From assembly GCF_001686985.1 (NCBI RefSeq), contig NZ_CP015319.1, positions 1-64,000 on the forward strand: a DNA stretch of 64,000 bases, written 5' to 3'. Both the position numbers and the translations under genes were made by a program. This DNA is from Mesorhizobium amorphae CCNWGS0123. Its GTDB lineage: Bacteria > Pseudomonadota > Alphaproteobacteria > Rhizobiales > Rhizobiaceae. The notes below the pieces were generated by a model. It saw nothing but the letters and a program-made list of their open reading frames with translations. It ran no database searches and had not been told where the DNA came from. Below are positions 43,371 to 52,093 of this stretch, piece after piece; positions within the stretch are counted from its first letter, which is position 1; each line of letters starts with the position of its first letter.

Positions 43371-44960
43371 TCAATTTGCGGTCCAGCATTCTGCCAAAGC
43401 GTAGCCATTCATTAGGTCGCCGGCTGGGTGCGCTTTGAAGCCCAATACTGTTGGGCCTGTCGCATCGATGAAGTCGGCGAAGAACGGGCAAATCATGCCG
43501 CCTTCGTCGCGAACGACTACTGCAATGTCATGATACATCTGCTTGCGCTTGGTTTGGTCTAGCTCACCCCGGGCAGCGAAGATCATCTTGTCGACATCGG
43601 GGCGGAGGAAGCGCGTGTCGTTCCAGTCGGCCGTCGACAGGTAGGCAAGCGAATACATCTGATCCTGCGTAGCTCTCCCAAGCCAATAGGATAGAGAGAA
43701 AGGCTGTTTGTTCCAAACTTGCGACCAATAGCCATCTCCGGGTTCGCGGATGATTTCAATTTTGATCCCCGCCTTCGCGCAGCTCTGCTGGTACAGTTGT
43801 GCCGCATCCACAGCGCCGGGAAATGCAACTTCCGATGTGCGAAGTGTAATAGCGCCTGAGTGACCGGATTTCTTGTAAAGGGCTGCGGCCTTCTCAGGAT
43901 CAAAAGTTCTCTGCTCGATATCATCCGGGAACAGCGGATACGAGGAGTTGATCGGGAAGTCATTACCGATCTTACCATAGCCGCGAAGAATTTTATCGAG
44001 AAGTTCTGGGCGATCCATGGCCAATTTCAAGGCCATGCGCAGATCATTATTGTCGAACGGCGATGTATTGCAAAACATATTGAATGGGTAATGCCCTGCA
44101 CCTGACGCTGTCTGGATTTTAACACCAGACACGCGCTTGAGAAGGTCAACAATTTTCGGCTCTACCCGGTTTATCATATTGACACTGCCGTTCTGAAGCG
44201 CGGCGGTACGGGCGGTGGAATCGTTTATTACGATGATTTCCACCTGGTCTGCGTGACCCATAACATCACGTTGCCAAAAGTTCTTAAATCGTTGGCCGGC
44301 CAGGCGAACCCCCGGCTGATTCTCGCTGACCGTATAGGGGCCAGCGCTGATGCCAGCATCGGGACGGTCCTTGCCTCCGTTTGGCTGGATCACGAGATGA
44401 TCGGCAACCATAGCATAGGGCAGATCGGCGTTTGGCTCCTTGAGAGTTAGAACCACCTCTTTTCCATTGGCCTTGATCGTGTCGATACCCTGTAAAAGGC
44501 CCCATGCACCAGACTTGGAATTTTTGTCATGGTGTCGTTCTAATGTTGCGACGACGTCCTCCGGTGTCACCGTCTTCCCATCATGAAACTCAACGCCATC
44601 GCGGATTTTCATAGTCCACGTCTGTCCCCGATTTGAAGGCACAATTTCTTCAGCAATTCGGTGATCGAGACTGCCATCGTGATTTCGACGCACAAGATAT
44701 TCACCCCACAGCTTGTTAAAGTTGTTCTGAACCGCATTGGCAGCCAACGCCGGGTCCAAGGTGTCGGTAGACGCCCCGCTGGTCATTCCTGCGCGCAACA
44801 GACCTCCCTTTACCGGCCCCTCTGCTCTAGCTGCTCGGGTCAGCAAGCCCTCGGCTGCTAACACCGTAACCCCGAGCGCTGCAGCGCGTCCCAAGAAGTC
44901 GCGCCGGTTCATTTTCCCGCTTGCGACTGCGCGGCTCATAAATTCCAGTTCGTTCGACAT
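43371..44960 (-). CDS. Peptide/oligosaccharide ABC transporter substrate-binding protein (SBP_bac_5 family), Tat-exported
   Basis: A 529-residue family-5 binding protein. The start at 44960 follows AAAGGGA and gives a twin-arginine signal, 'MNRRDFLGRAAALGVTVLAAEGLL', ending near 'TRAARA'. Typical family segments are 'FHDGKTVTPEDVVATLERH' and 'DNNDLRMALKLAMDRPELL'. Such proteins capture di- or oligopeptides, or opine-like and sugar conjugates, for Dpp-type importers. It is the last gene of a leftward cupin/UPF0261/PEP-hydrolase-like operon. The matching permeases and ATPase appear to be those at 51119-54573, across a divergent promoter. Confidence 0.9.
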   Translation of the reverse strand: MSNELEFMSRAVASGKMNRRDFLGRAAALGVTVLAAEGLLTRAARAEGPVKGGLLRAGMTSGASTDTLDPALAANAVQNNFNKLWGEYLVRRNHDGSLDHRIAEEIVPSNRGQTWTMKIRDGVEFHDGKTVTPEDVVATLERHHDKNSKSGAWGLLQGIDTIKANGKEVVLTLKEPNADLPYAMVADHLVIQPNGGKDRPDAGISAGPYTVSENQPGVRLAGQRFKNFWQRDVMGHADQVEIIVINDSTARTAALQNGSVNMINRVEPKIVDLLKRVSGVKIQTASGAGHYPFNMFCNTSPFDNNDLRMALKLAMDRPELLDKILRGYGKIGNDFPINSSYPLFPDDIEQRTFDPEKAAALYKKSGHSGAITLRTSEVAFPGAVDAAQLYQQSCAKAGIKIEIIREPGDGYWSQVWNKQPFSLSYWLGRATQDQMYSLAYLSTADWNDTRFLRPDVDKMIFAARGELDQTKRKQMYHDIAVVVRDEGGMICPFFADFIDATGPTVLGFKAHPAGDLMNGYALAECWTAN

Positions 44961-45033
44961 CGATGTTCCCTTTCTTAGTTTTAGTTTTGCGGTTGATTCG
45001 ACGGCAGCATGTGCGTCGGTAGGACGCCACAAT

Positions 45034-45864
45034 TCAGAATGAGAGGTTTGTAAACTCCAGGGTTCGTTCTGTAAGTGCAGTTTCCGTGGGCAGACGTTCC
45101 ATCGAACTCGCGCCATAGAAGCCGTGACACGTCGAACACGTCCTCAGCATAAACTCTGCATCTTGAGGCGTCGCTACCGGCCCTCCATGGCATAGGACGA
45201 TGATGTCCTTGTTCACTCGCAGTGCCGCCGATGCCCACTCATCAACGAGCGCGGGGCAATCATTGAGCGTCAGCGCGGTGTCAGCACCGATCGTGCCACC
45301 AACAGTCAGGCCAAGATGAGCGACGATAATATCTGCGCCAGCTTCCGCCATGGCAGCCGCGTCACCCGCTGAGAAAACATAGGGTGTAGTCAAAAGATCG
45401 AGATCGTGCGCGGCCTTAATCGTATCGACCTCATGGCCGAAGCCCATGCCGGTTTCTTCAAGATTCTTCCGAAATGTGCCGTCGATGAGCCCGACTGTCG
45501 GAAAATTCTGCACGCCGGCGAAGCCGAGGTCCTTGAGGTTTCGCAGAAAGTGCTCCCGATTCATGAACGGGTCTGTGCCATTCACGCCGGCAATGACAGG
45601 CGTCCTGTGGACGACGGGCAGCACTTCTCGCGACATCTCGATGACGATATCGTTCGCATTGCCGTAGGCGAGAAGTCCAGCCAGCGAGCCTCGTCCGGCC
45701 ATGCGATAACGGCCTGAATTGTAAATGATTATCAGATCAACTCCGCCCGCCTCCTGGCATTTTGCAGAGAGGCCGGTCCCTGCTCCGCCGCCGACGATTG
45801 GACGGCGCTGCGCGATTTTCTCCCGCAATGCCTGGAGGATGATCCGCCGCTCAAACCGTGCCAC
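45034..45864 (-). CDS. PEP hydrolase-like TIM-barrel protein (C-terminal half of plant Tm-1)
   Basis: A 276-residue TIM-barrel of the phosphoenolpyruvate-hydrolase-like family. Recognisable are 'GGGAGTGLSAKCQEAGGVDLIIIYNSGRYRMAGRGSLAGLLAYGNAN', 'AGVNGTDPF', 'GFAGVQNFPTVGLIDG' and 'VAHLGLTVGGTIGA'. In plants and fungi this domain is fused behind a UPF0261 domain in Tm-1-like proteins; here the two are separate genes overlapping by 14 bases. No enzymatic activity is firmly established for this pairing. Operon context with a cupin, an isomerase-like barrel and a dehydrogenase suggests small-molecule catabolism. Confidence 0.85.
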   Translation of the reverse strand: MARFERRIILQALREKIAQRRPIVGGGAGTGLSAKCQEAGGVDLIIIYNSGRYRMAGRGSLAGLLAYGNANDIVIEMSREVLPVVHRTPVIAGVNGTDPFMNREHFLRNLKDLGFAGVQNFPTVGLIDGTFRKNLEETGMGFGHEVDTIKAAHDLDLLTTPYVFSAGDAAAMAEAGADIIVAHLGLTVGGTIGADTALTLNDCPALVDEWASAALRVNKDIIVLCHGGPVATPQDAEFMLRTCSTCHGFYGASSMERLPTETALTERTLEFTNLSF

Positions 45865-47071
45865 TGCTTGGCTCCCTTGTGATGTCTTTGAATGCGCTGA
45901 TAGCCGCTGCAGAGAATTCCGGATCGTTGATAGCGAATGGGACGCGGATTAGCCGGCGGCTTTCCGTCGTTTGAAACCCTGCCTCAATTGCGTCGAACAA
46001 TGCGGCGTCCGCTTCGGGATCGTAGAAGGGTTGACCCGGAACGTCGATGAGTGAGACGCCCCCCTCTGGGAGGAGGAAACGAACTTGTCCCTCACATTCG
46101 TTCAATTTGCTGGCGAGCCATGCACCGATCTGGCTGTTTTCGTCCGCAGTCGTGCGCATCAGCGTCACCTGTGGGTTGTGGACATGCAGCTTTCTTGCGC
46201 GAAATTTCTCCGGGACAGTGTCAATCCCGCCAAAGTTGACCATATCAAGCGCACCACAAGAGCCCACATAAGGAACACGCCTCCGCGCAACGGCACCAAG
46301 CCGATCGCGGCTTGCCGCAAATACCCCGCCGACCAGAAGGTCGGCGACCTCAGTTGTTGTGGTGTCTATGATCGCAGAGAGAAGTCCGGAATCGACAAGC
46401 TTCTCCATCGACATGCCGCCTGTTCCCGTAGCATGGAACACCAGGCAGTCATGATGTTCAGAAAGTGCATCCACAATGGCTCGAACGCAGGGTGTGGTTA
46501 CCCCGAACATGGTCAGCCCTACCGCAGGCTTGTCCTGGCCTTGAGCTGGAGGGATGACGCTTTGCATCATGCCGGCCAGTGAGTGCGCCGCGTTTCCGAG
46601 CACTCGGCGGGAGATGCTGTTGATCCCTTGCACGTCGGTTACGGAATACACCATGGAGATGTCTGCCGGCCCAACATAGGGTGCCACGTTGCCACTCGCG
46701 ACGGTGGAGACGAGCACCTTCGGGACGCCAACCGGCAGAGATCGGAAGGCCGGAGCGACAAGTGCGGTATTGCCGGTGCCGCCGGCGGCGATAATTCCGC
46801 CTATGTCGCCGCGCAGAGAAATGAAGCGCTCCAACGCGACGGCCATCGCCGCAACCGCCTGCCCGCGATCAGTGTTGGAGAGAACAGCTTCGGGACCGGC
46901 GGGATGCGCGGCGGCCACCTCACGAGCCGATATCTCAGTCTGCGCGGCCGTTGGCTTGGTGGAAACGTCGATCCTGGAAGTCGGAACACCTGCAGCCTTT
47001 AAGAGGCCGGCGATATAGTCCAGCTCGGCGCCCTTGGTGTCCCACGTCCCTACGACATACGCTGTCTTCAT
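45851..47071 (-). CDS. UPF0261 / Tm-1-like ATP-binding domain protein
   Basis: A 406-residue UPF0261 protein. It opens with 'AYVVGTWDTKGAELDYIAGLL', has 'GGIIAAGGTGNTALVAPAFRSLPVGVPKVLVSTVASG', 'DISMVYSVTDVQGINSISR', and 'VFHATGTGGMSMEKL' in the second half. In tomato the equivalent N-terminal domain of Tm-1 binds a viral replicase, but the ancestral bacterial function is unknown. It is placed 42 bases after the cupin gene and overlaps the PEP-hydrolase-like gene, so the two proteins probably form one complex. Confidence 0.88.
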   Translation of the reverse strand: MKTAYVVGTWDTKGAELDYIAGLLKAAGVPTSRIDVSTKPTAAQTEISAREVAAAHPAGPEAVLSNTDRGQAVAAMAVALERFISLRGDIGGIIAAGGTGNTALVAPAFRSLPVGVPKVLVSTVASGNVAPYVGPADISMVYSVTDVQGINSISRRVLGNAAHSLAGMMQSVIPPAQGQDKPAVGLTMFGVTTPCVRAIVDALSEHHDCLVFHATGTGGMSMEKLVDSGLLSAIIDTTTTEVADLLVGGVFAASRDRLGAVARRRVPYVGSCGALDMVNFGGIDTVPEKFRARKLHVHNPQVTLMRTTADENSQIGAWLASKLNECEGQVRFLLPEGGVSLIDVPGQPFYDPEADAALFDAIEAGFQTTESRRLIRVPFAINDPEFSAAAISAFKDITREPSSGTV

Positions 47072-47113
47072 CGTTTTGTCTCCTTCGACGGCTCCTGTTA
47101 CGGCAGGAGGCCG

Positions 47114-47509
47114 TCAAGCCACACTGCCGTCCTCGTGGTTGTCTGTCCGGCGGTCGGGCGACGAAAAGGAAATGACTGCGCGAAGGGGCTCTTCACTAGT
47201 GCAATGCGCCCAGTGTCTAACGCCACGGGGAATGCGGATGACCGAGCCCGGCGATAGGGGGATGACCTCATCACCCAACAGGTGGTCGCATTCGCCGGAC
47301 ATCACGAAGAGAAGCTCTTCGCAATTCGGATGCGAGTGGAGAGCATTTCGCTTACCGGGGTAGATCGTAACCACACCGAACGTCTGTTCGGACCCAGGCA
47401 TTTCCTGTTCCCCAACGAGCCATGTGAGGTGTCCCCAGTCCGCGGTGAAATCTGGACCGTCCTTCGTGCTGGCCACACTCGCTGATCCGTTCTTCTCAAC
47501 AGCGCTCAT
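47114..47509 (-). CDS. Cupin domain protein
   Basis: A 131-residue single-domain cupin. Motif 1 is 'ALHSHPNCEELLFVMSGECD' (two His and a Glu as metal ligands) and motif 2 'PGSVIRIPRGVRHWAHC' supplies the last His. The start at 47509 follows AAGGAGTTGAG, a strong ribosome binding site. Small cupins are isomerases, lyases or sensors; which one cannot be told. First gene of the leftward operon, divergent from the GntR regulator. Confidence 0.88.
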   Translation of the reverse strand: MSAVEKNGSASVASTKDGPDFTADWGHLTWLVGEQEMPGSEQTFGVVTIYPGKRNALHSHPNCEELLFVMSGECDHLLGDEVIPLSPGSVIRIPRGVRHWAHCTSEEPLRAVISFSSPDRRTDNHEDGSVA

Positions 47510-47630
47510 CTCAACTCCTTGGCGACCACCAACTTGCGGCAAATCCATTGCACGGCGGTCCCATTAAACGTCGCCCGCCGTGGCCGCAGCATCTGAGAAA
47601 CAGTAGAGGCAGAAAATTCATTCGTCAACG

Positions 47631-47642
47631 ATTGAATACAAT
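47631..47642. promoter_or_regulatory. Candidate GntR operator
   Basis: ATTGAATACAAT at 47631-47642 has inverted arms ATTG/CAAT around a four-base centre and lies in the 215-base gap between the divergent cupin and GntR genes, within an AT-rich stretch. GntR regulators of the FadR/FCD class bind similar ATTGT-ACAAT dyads. The adjacent regulator is the likely binder. Confidence 0.45.
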
Positions 47643-47724
47643 TTTCTATTTTGCATTTTTTTGGTTGCGTTTCTGTGATTGGTGGCTAAGGTGGATATCG
47701 AACCGATAATGAGGCCGAGCGGAT

Positions 47725-48438
47725 ATGTCGTTGAATGAGCATCTCACGGTGCGGGAACGGACTTACCAAGCCGTCCTTCAGATGATTCTGTCGGGAGAGC
47801 TTGCTCCTGGGGCAGCCATTGACGAACGAGCGCTGATCAACCGCCTGGATGTGAGCCGCACGCCCATCCGTGAGGCTATCGGAGTGCTTGCCAAGGAGGG
47901 GTTGGTCGAGATCGAGCCTTACCGCGGCTTCCGTGTTCGCCGTTTTACGCTGAAGGAAGTTAGCGACCTTTACGAACTAAGACGGGCACTGGAGAGCTTC
48001 GCGATCCGGCTCGCGGTAGAGCATATCTCGAATGCCCATATTGCAAAATTGCAGACGATCCTGAACGCCGGTGTGGACGCGCTGGAGGCTGGTCAAATGC
48101 AAGCCTATGGCGCCCACGATCAGGATTTTCACGAATTGATCGCAGAGCTTTCCGGCAACATCGCTTTGATCGACACGCTGGGTCGACTGTCACGCCAAAT
48201 TCAAATCTGCAGAATGATCGCGAACAAGAGCCCAGAATTTCCGAAGCGAGCAGCCATCGAGAGAGACGAGATTCTTGATGCGCTTATGGCCCGCGATGCG
48301 GACCGCGCGGCAAAATTGATGGACGCTCATATTCTCGACGTCCAGCAAACCTTGCTTCAGCAGCTTTCAGGGAACCTGAATGTGGCCAACGACGGAGCCC
48401 CACGCAAGTCTGCTCCACGGAAAAAGCAGCGGGACTAA
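47725..48438 (+). CDS. GntR family transcriptional regulator (FadR/FCD subfamily)
   Basis: A 237-residue regulator. The winged helix is 'ERTYQAVLQMILSGELAPGAAIDERALINRLDVSRTPIREAIGVLAKEGLVEIEPYRGFRVR' (residues about 11-72). The C-terminal FCD domain has 'DLYELRRALESFAIRLA' and the metal-binding 'HDQDFHELI' followed by 'DAHI'. It commonly represses sugar-acid or keto-acid operons. It is divergent from the cupin/Tm-1 operon and upstream of the isomerase-like and MocA-like genes, so it could control both. Confidence 0.92.
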   Translation: MSLNEHLTVRERTYQAVLQMILSGELAPGAAIDERALINRLDVSRTPIREAIGVLAKEGLVEIEPYRGFRVRRFTLKEVSDLYELRRALESFAIRLAVEHISNAHIAKLQTILNAGVDALEAGQMQAYGAHDQDFHELIAELSGNIALIDTLGRLSRQIQICRMIANKSPEFPKRAAIERDEILDALMARDADRAAKLMDAHILDVQQTLLQQLSGNLNVANDGAPRKSAPRKKQRD

Positions 48439-48520
48439 AGCTGCGAATTATTCATTATCAGATTCATTGGGAACCCGGCCACGAAAGGGATGCGGGCAGG
48501 ATTGAAGGATTCGGCACAAG

Positions 48521-49390
48521 ATGAGCGCACGGCTCACAATTCTAAATTCAATGGCGGGGGACGATTTTGCCTCTGCACTGGACCAGCATCTGGCTTGGGG
48601 GCTGTCTGACCTCGACCTGCGGGATGGCATTTACGGCCATTGGCTCGCTTCGCTCCCGAAAAGTGACGCCATGAAGGCCGAAGCGCAAATTCGCGAGCGG
48701 GGTCTGTCCGTGCACTGCTTGTCCACCTCGATCTTTTACGGCGAGATCGGAAATGGCAGAGACGCTTTCTGCGCGGAACATGTTGCCGAGCTTGAACACA
48801 TTATCCCGCTCATCGATGTGTTTCAGCCAAAGTTCGTGAGATTGCTAGCGCCGCAGCTGTCGGCACGACCCAGCGACGATACAGCGATCGAGGTTATGAA
48901 GAACAAATATCCATGGGTCTTTGATCTCTTCCGCGATGCTATTGGTCGCATTAGGGCGGCGGGTGCCAGCGCAACGATCGAAAACGAAGCTTGGCATTGC
49001 GTTCTGTCCCGCCCTCGCGAGTTCACGCAATTCTTTGATGAACTTGGTCTTGGCGATGCGGTTAAGCTGACCTGGGATGTTCAGAATCAGTGGGCGACAG
49101 GCGTTTTCCCAAGTCTGGAAACACTTAACCTGATTGAGCCGCTGGTCGCCTACTACCACGTCAAGGGCGGGCAGCATGCCGATGAGTCGCGTCGCCTCAG
49201 TTGGAATGTCGCGCTTGAGGATGCAAGTTGGCCAATAGGCCAGATCACTCAAGAAGTCGTCGCTCGTGGCCTTTCACCGGTGATCTGTATCAATCCCGCA
49301 CAACATGGCGAGGACAAGCCGGGCTACGACTACCAAGGCATAGTCGAGCGTGACATCGCTTTCATGCGCACAATCAAGGGAATCGCATAA
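48521..49390 (+). CDS. Sugar phosphate isomerase/epimerase-like TIM barrel protein
   Basis: A 289-residue xylose-isomerase-like (AP endonuclease 2 fold) protein. The beta-strand ends carry likely metal ligands: 'ATIENEAWH' (Glu), 'LTWDVQNQW' (Asp), 'AYYHVKGGQ' (His) and 'PVICINPAQHG'. Family members isomerise keto sugars or inositol derivatives (IolE, IolI) or dehydrate them. The gene overlaps the next (MocA-like) by one base (TAATG), so they are translationally coupled. Substrate unknown. Confidence 0.82.
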   Translation: MSARLTILNSMAGDDFASALDQHLAWGLSDLDLRDGIYGHWLASLPKSDAMKAEAQIRERGLSVHCLSTSIFYGEIGNGRDAFCAEHVAELEHIIPLIDVFQPKFVRLLAPQLSARPSDDTAIEVMKNKYPWVFDLFRDAIGRIRAAGASATIENEAWHCVLSRPREFTQFFDELGLGDAVKLTWDVQNQWATGVFPSLETLNLIEPLVAYYHVKGGQHADESRRLSWNVALEDASWPIGQITQEVVARGLSPVICINPAQHGEDKPGYDYQGIVERDIAFMRTIKGIA

Positions 49391-50424
49391 TGGGGTATCA
49401 GAGGGGATACGAGGACCGCATTAAGGTCGGCATGGTGGGGATCGGCTCGCACTCATATCGTAACATCCTTCCCGCATTAACCTATTTGCCAGTCGAGCTT
49501 GTGGCCATCTGCGATCTGGATCCGGCGCTGGCGGCAAAGACCGCTCGCCAGTACGGCGTCGCTGCGACCTATTCCGACATGGATGAAATGCTCAATTCAG
49601 GGACAATCGAGGCAGTTCTACTGTGCGTCTCTCCGAAAATGCATCCAGTGTTGGCCGCTAAGGCATTGGCTTCGGGCCATCATGTGTGGATGGAAAAGCC
49701 TGCGGCCACATCGTCAGCCGACGTTCGGAGCATGCTTGATGCGCGCGGAGATCGCGTCTGCGTTGTGGGCTACAAGAAAGCTTTTATGCCAGCAACGCGG
49801 AAGGCCGTCGAACTGATTTCGCTGCCCGAAACAGGAAAGGTGTTGAGCATCTTGGCCACGTATTCCATGTCGATTCCAATCGGAGACGATGCACGGGATT
49901 CACGATGGGTGATCGACGGATGCCACCCCCTCGCCGTGATGCTGGAGCTCGGCGGCGCCGTGGAGGCCGTCACGACTCATCGCGGAGCCAGAGGCGGAGG
50001 CAGCCTCATACTCCACTACGCATCAGGCGCGATCGGCAATTTTCACCTCGCAGAAGGCGCTCCGGTCTACCAGCCGTCGGAGCGGTACGTTGTCTACTCC
50101 GAGAACGCTTCGGTGACGATCGACAATGGCGCCACCGTTGCGTTCCAGAGAGGCATCCCCTTTGATTACGAGACCGGAACCAGCTTCGCCCCGCCGGGAA
50201 CTGACTCCGGAGCGGTGGTGTGGCAAGCACAGAACATGATGAGCACGCTAGAGAACAGAGGGGAGTTCTTGCAAGGAATCTACGGCGAGTTGTTCCACTT
50301 CCTGCAGTCCATCCAACGCCGCACGCGCGCGACGGTGGGTACCCTAGAGCAGGCTCTTCAGATTAGCCGTATCTATGAGGCAGCGCTAATCTCAGATGGG
50401 ACGCGCGTGCAGATAGCGAACTGA
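49390..50424 (+). CDS. Gfo/Idh/MocA family oxidoreductase
   Basis: A 344-residue dehydrogenase with 'VGMVGIGSHSYRNILPAL' at residues 13-30 and 'WMEKPAATS', the EKP motif, near 100. 'DGCHPLAVMLELGG' supplies the conserved catalytic D/H region. These enzymes oxidise or reduce carbocyclic or pyranose sugars with NAD(P). It is coupled to the preceding isomerase-like gene; together they resemble the dehydrogenase-isomerase pairs of inositol-type catabolism. Confidence 0.88.
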   Translation: MGYQRGYEDRIKVGMVGIGSHSYRNILPALTYLPVELVAICDLDPALAAKTARQYGVAATYSDMDEMLNSGTIEAVLLCVSPKMHPVLAAKALASGHHVWMEKPAATSSADVRSMLDARGDRVCVVGYKKAFMPATRKAVELISLPETGKVLSILATYSMSIPIGDDARDSRWVIDGCHPLAVMLELGGAVEAVTTHRGARGGGSLILHYASGAIGNFHLAEGAPVYQPSERYVVYSENASVTIDNGATVAFQRGIPFDYETGTSFAPPGTDSGAVVWQAQNMMSTLENRGEFLQGIYGELFHFLQSIQRRTRATVGTLEQALQISRIYEAALISDGTRVQIAN

Positions 50425-50700
50425 TCTTGGACGGATTTTTGCCTTGAAGCGGCCTTGTTCAACGTCCCGATGGACAGCTGGGTCCGGGGTCATCTCAACG
50501 AGCCGCCTCAGCAGCGCCTTGCGATCCCGTAAGAGCCGGGGGCATTCCGATCGCTTCATTGAAAAAAGGCGATCGACCGCGAGGTATCACCTCGGCGTGC
50601 AAATAGCCCGGGCCGTCCTTGTCGGACGCTCGGCCCATTTTCAGTCTCTTCCTTATAGTTAGCCAAGAAAGTGCGGATCATTGGGTATCCTGGCAATTAT

Positions 50701-50937
50701 TCACGCGTCGATATCATCCGCGCGCTCCGCAGGGAAACCAGGCGCCCTAATACGAATGACGGCATTCTTGGAAGCAAAGTAATGCAACAGGCCGCCTTTG
50801 CTGATGCCGGCTTCCTTGGCAACGTCCGCCAAATTCATGCGCACCACGCCATCCTCCATGACGATCTTGTTCGCCGCACTGATCAGGGGCGTAGCGAACC
50901 AATGAGTAAATCCCGTCAGGCTACCTTTTATAGCCAC
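50701..50937 (-). pseudogene. TetR-family regulator fragment
   Basis: A 78-codon minus-strand frame contains the TetR helix-turn-helix core 'AANKIVMEDGVVRMNLADVAKEAGISKGGLLHYFASKNAVI', but the residues before and after do not match and the ligand-binding domain (about 150 residues) is absent. It is therefore a remnant. It lies immediately beside another fragment, of a binding protein, at a junction where sequence has been lost. Confidence 0.75.
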
Positions 50938-50955
50938 CTATACCAACCGGTTGGT

Positions 50956-51039
50956 CTGGCCGAAGCCCTGCTGCGCGACGAGGGCGGTTTAATCGTGCCG
51001 TTCTTCAACAAGTTCATAGAAGCAACGTGGCGGATGTGA
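50956..51039 (+). pseudogene. Fragment of a peptide-type ABC binding protein (SBP_bac_5)
   Basis: 27 codons ending at TGA 51039 include 'RDEGGLIVPFFNKFIEAT'. This matches the segment 'RDEGGMICPFFADFIDAT' near the C-terminus of the intact binding protein at 43371-44960. It is on the same strand and 80 bases upstream of the permease genes, exactly where a dpp-type binding-protein gene would sit. The rest of that gene is gone, apparently by a deletion that also truncated the TetR gene. Confidence 0.75.
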
Positions 51040-51118
51040 AAGATTTAATGACGCATCCAGCGCGGGATATCTGCAATAGCTACGCGTTAGTCCAGTATTG
51101 GCTCCAAGCCTGAAAAGT

Positions 51119-52084
51119 ATGCTTATGTCCTCCCCCATCCTGAAGCTAATTGCCCAGCGCATTGCGCTGGGCATCCTCCTTTTGCTGGCCATTTCGGTCC
51201 TGATTTTCGCCGGCACGCAAATACTGCCCGGCGACGTCGCGCAAGCCATTCTGGGACAATCGGCAACGCCCCAGTCGCTTGCCAATCTGCGCGAACAGCT
51301 CGGGCTGAACGACCCGGCCTATATCAGGTATTTCCATTGGCTCGGCGGCGTGCTGACCGGCGACCTTGGCACCGCCATGTCGAGCGGGCAGGATATCGCC
51401 ACCTCGATCAAGGGACGGCTGTGGAACACGCTGTTCCTCGCGTTCTGGGCGGCGATCGTCGCCGTGCCGCTGGCGATCATCCTCGGCCTGATCGCGGTGC
51501 GTTACCGCAATGGCTGGATCGACAAGCTGATCTCCGGACTGGCGCTCGCCTCGACCTCCTTCCCGGAGTTCTTCGTCGGCTATGTGCTGGTCTATTTCTT
51601 CGCCGTGAAATGGCAGATCTTCCCCGCCATCTCGACCGTCTATGACGGCATGCCTTTCGGCGAGCGGATGCAGGCGATCGCCTTGCCGGCGGCGGCACTG
51701 ACGCTGGTGGTGCTGGCTCACATGATGCGGATGACACGCGCGGCGATCCTCAACGTCATGCAGTCAGCCTATGTCGAGACGGCCGAACTGAAAGGCCTAT
51801 CGGCGTTCAACGTCATCCGCAGGCACGCCTTCCCCAATGCGATCGCGCCGATCATCAACGTCGTGATGCTCAACCTCGCCTATCTGATCGTCGGCGTCGT
51901 CGTGGTCGAGGTGATCTTCGTCTACCCGGGCATGGGGCAGTATCTCGTCGACCACGTCACCAAGCGCGACGTGCCGGTGGTGCAGGCGGTCGGCCTGATC
52001 TTCGCCGCCGTCTACATCAGCCTGAACATCATTGCGGACATAGGGGCCATCGTCGCCAATCCGCGCCTCAGACATCCGAAATAG
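51119..52084 (+). CDS. Peptide-type ABC transporter permease (DppB/OppB family)
   Basis: A 321-residue permease with six predicted helices. 'RIALGILLLLAISVLIFAGTQILPGDVA' is the typical first helix and loop of DppB, and 'YVETAELKGLSAFNVIRRHAFPNAIAPIINV' the EAA loop. The start may be 51119 or 51125; no good ribosome binding site is visible, consistent with the lost upstream gene. It partners the next gene to form the membrane channel. Confidence 0.92.
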   Translation: MLMSSPILKLIAQRIALGILLLLAISVLIFAGTQILPGDVAQAILGQSATPQSLANLREQLGLNDPAYIRYFHWLGGVLTGDLGTAMSSGQDIATSIKGRLWNTLFLAFWAAIVAVPLAIILGLIAVRYRNGWIDKLISGLALASTSFPEFFVGYVLVYFFAVKWQIFPAISTVYDGMPFGERMQAIALPAAALTLVVLAHMMRMTRAAILNVMQSAYVETAELKGLSAFNVIRRHAFPNAIAPIINVVMLNLAYLIVGVVVVEVIFVYPGMGQYLVDHVTKRDVPVVQAVGLIFAAVYISLNIIADIGAIVANPRLRHPK

Positions 52085-52093
52085 GGGGCGGGT

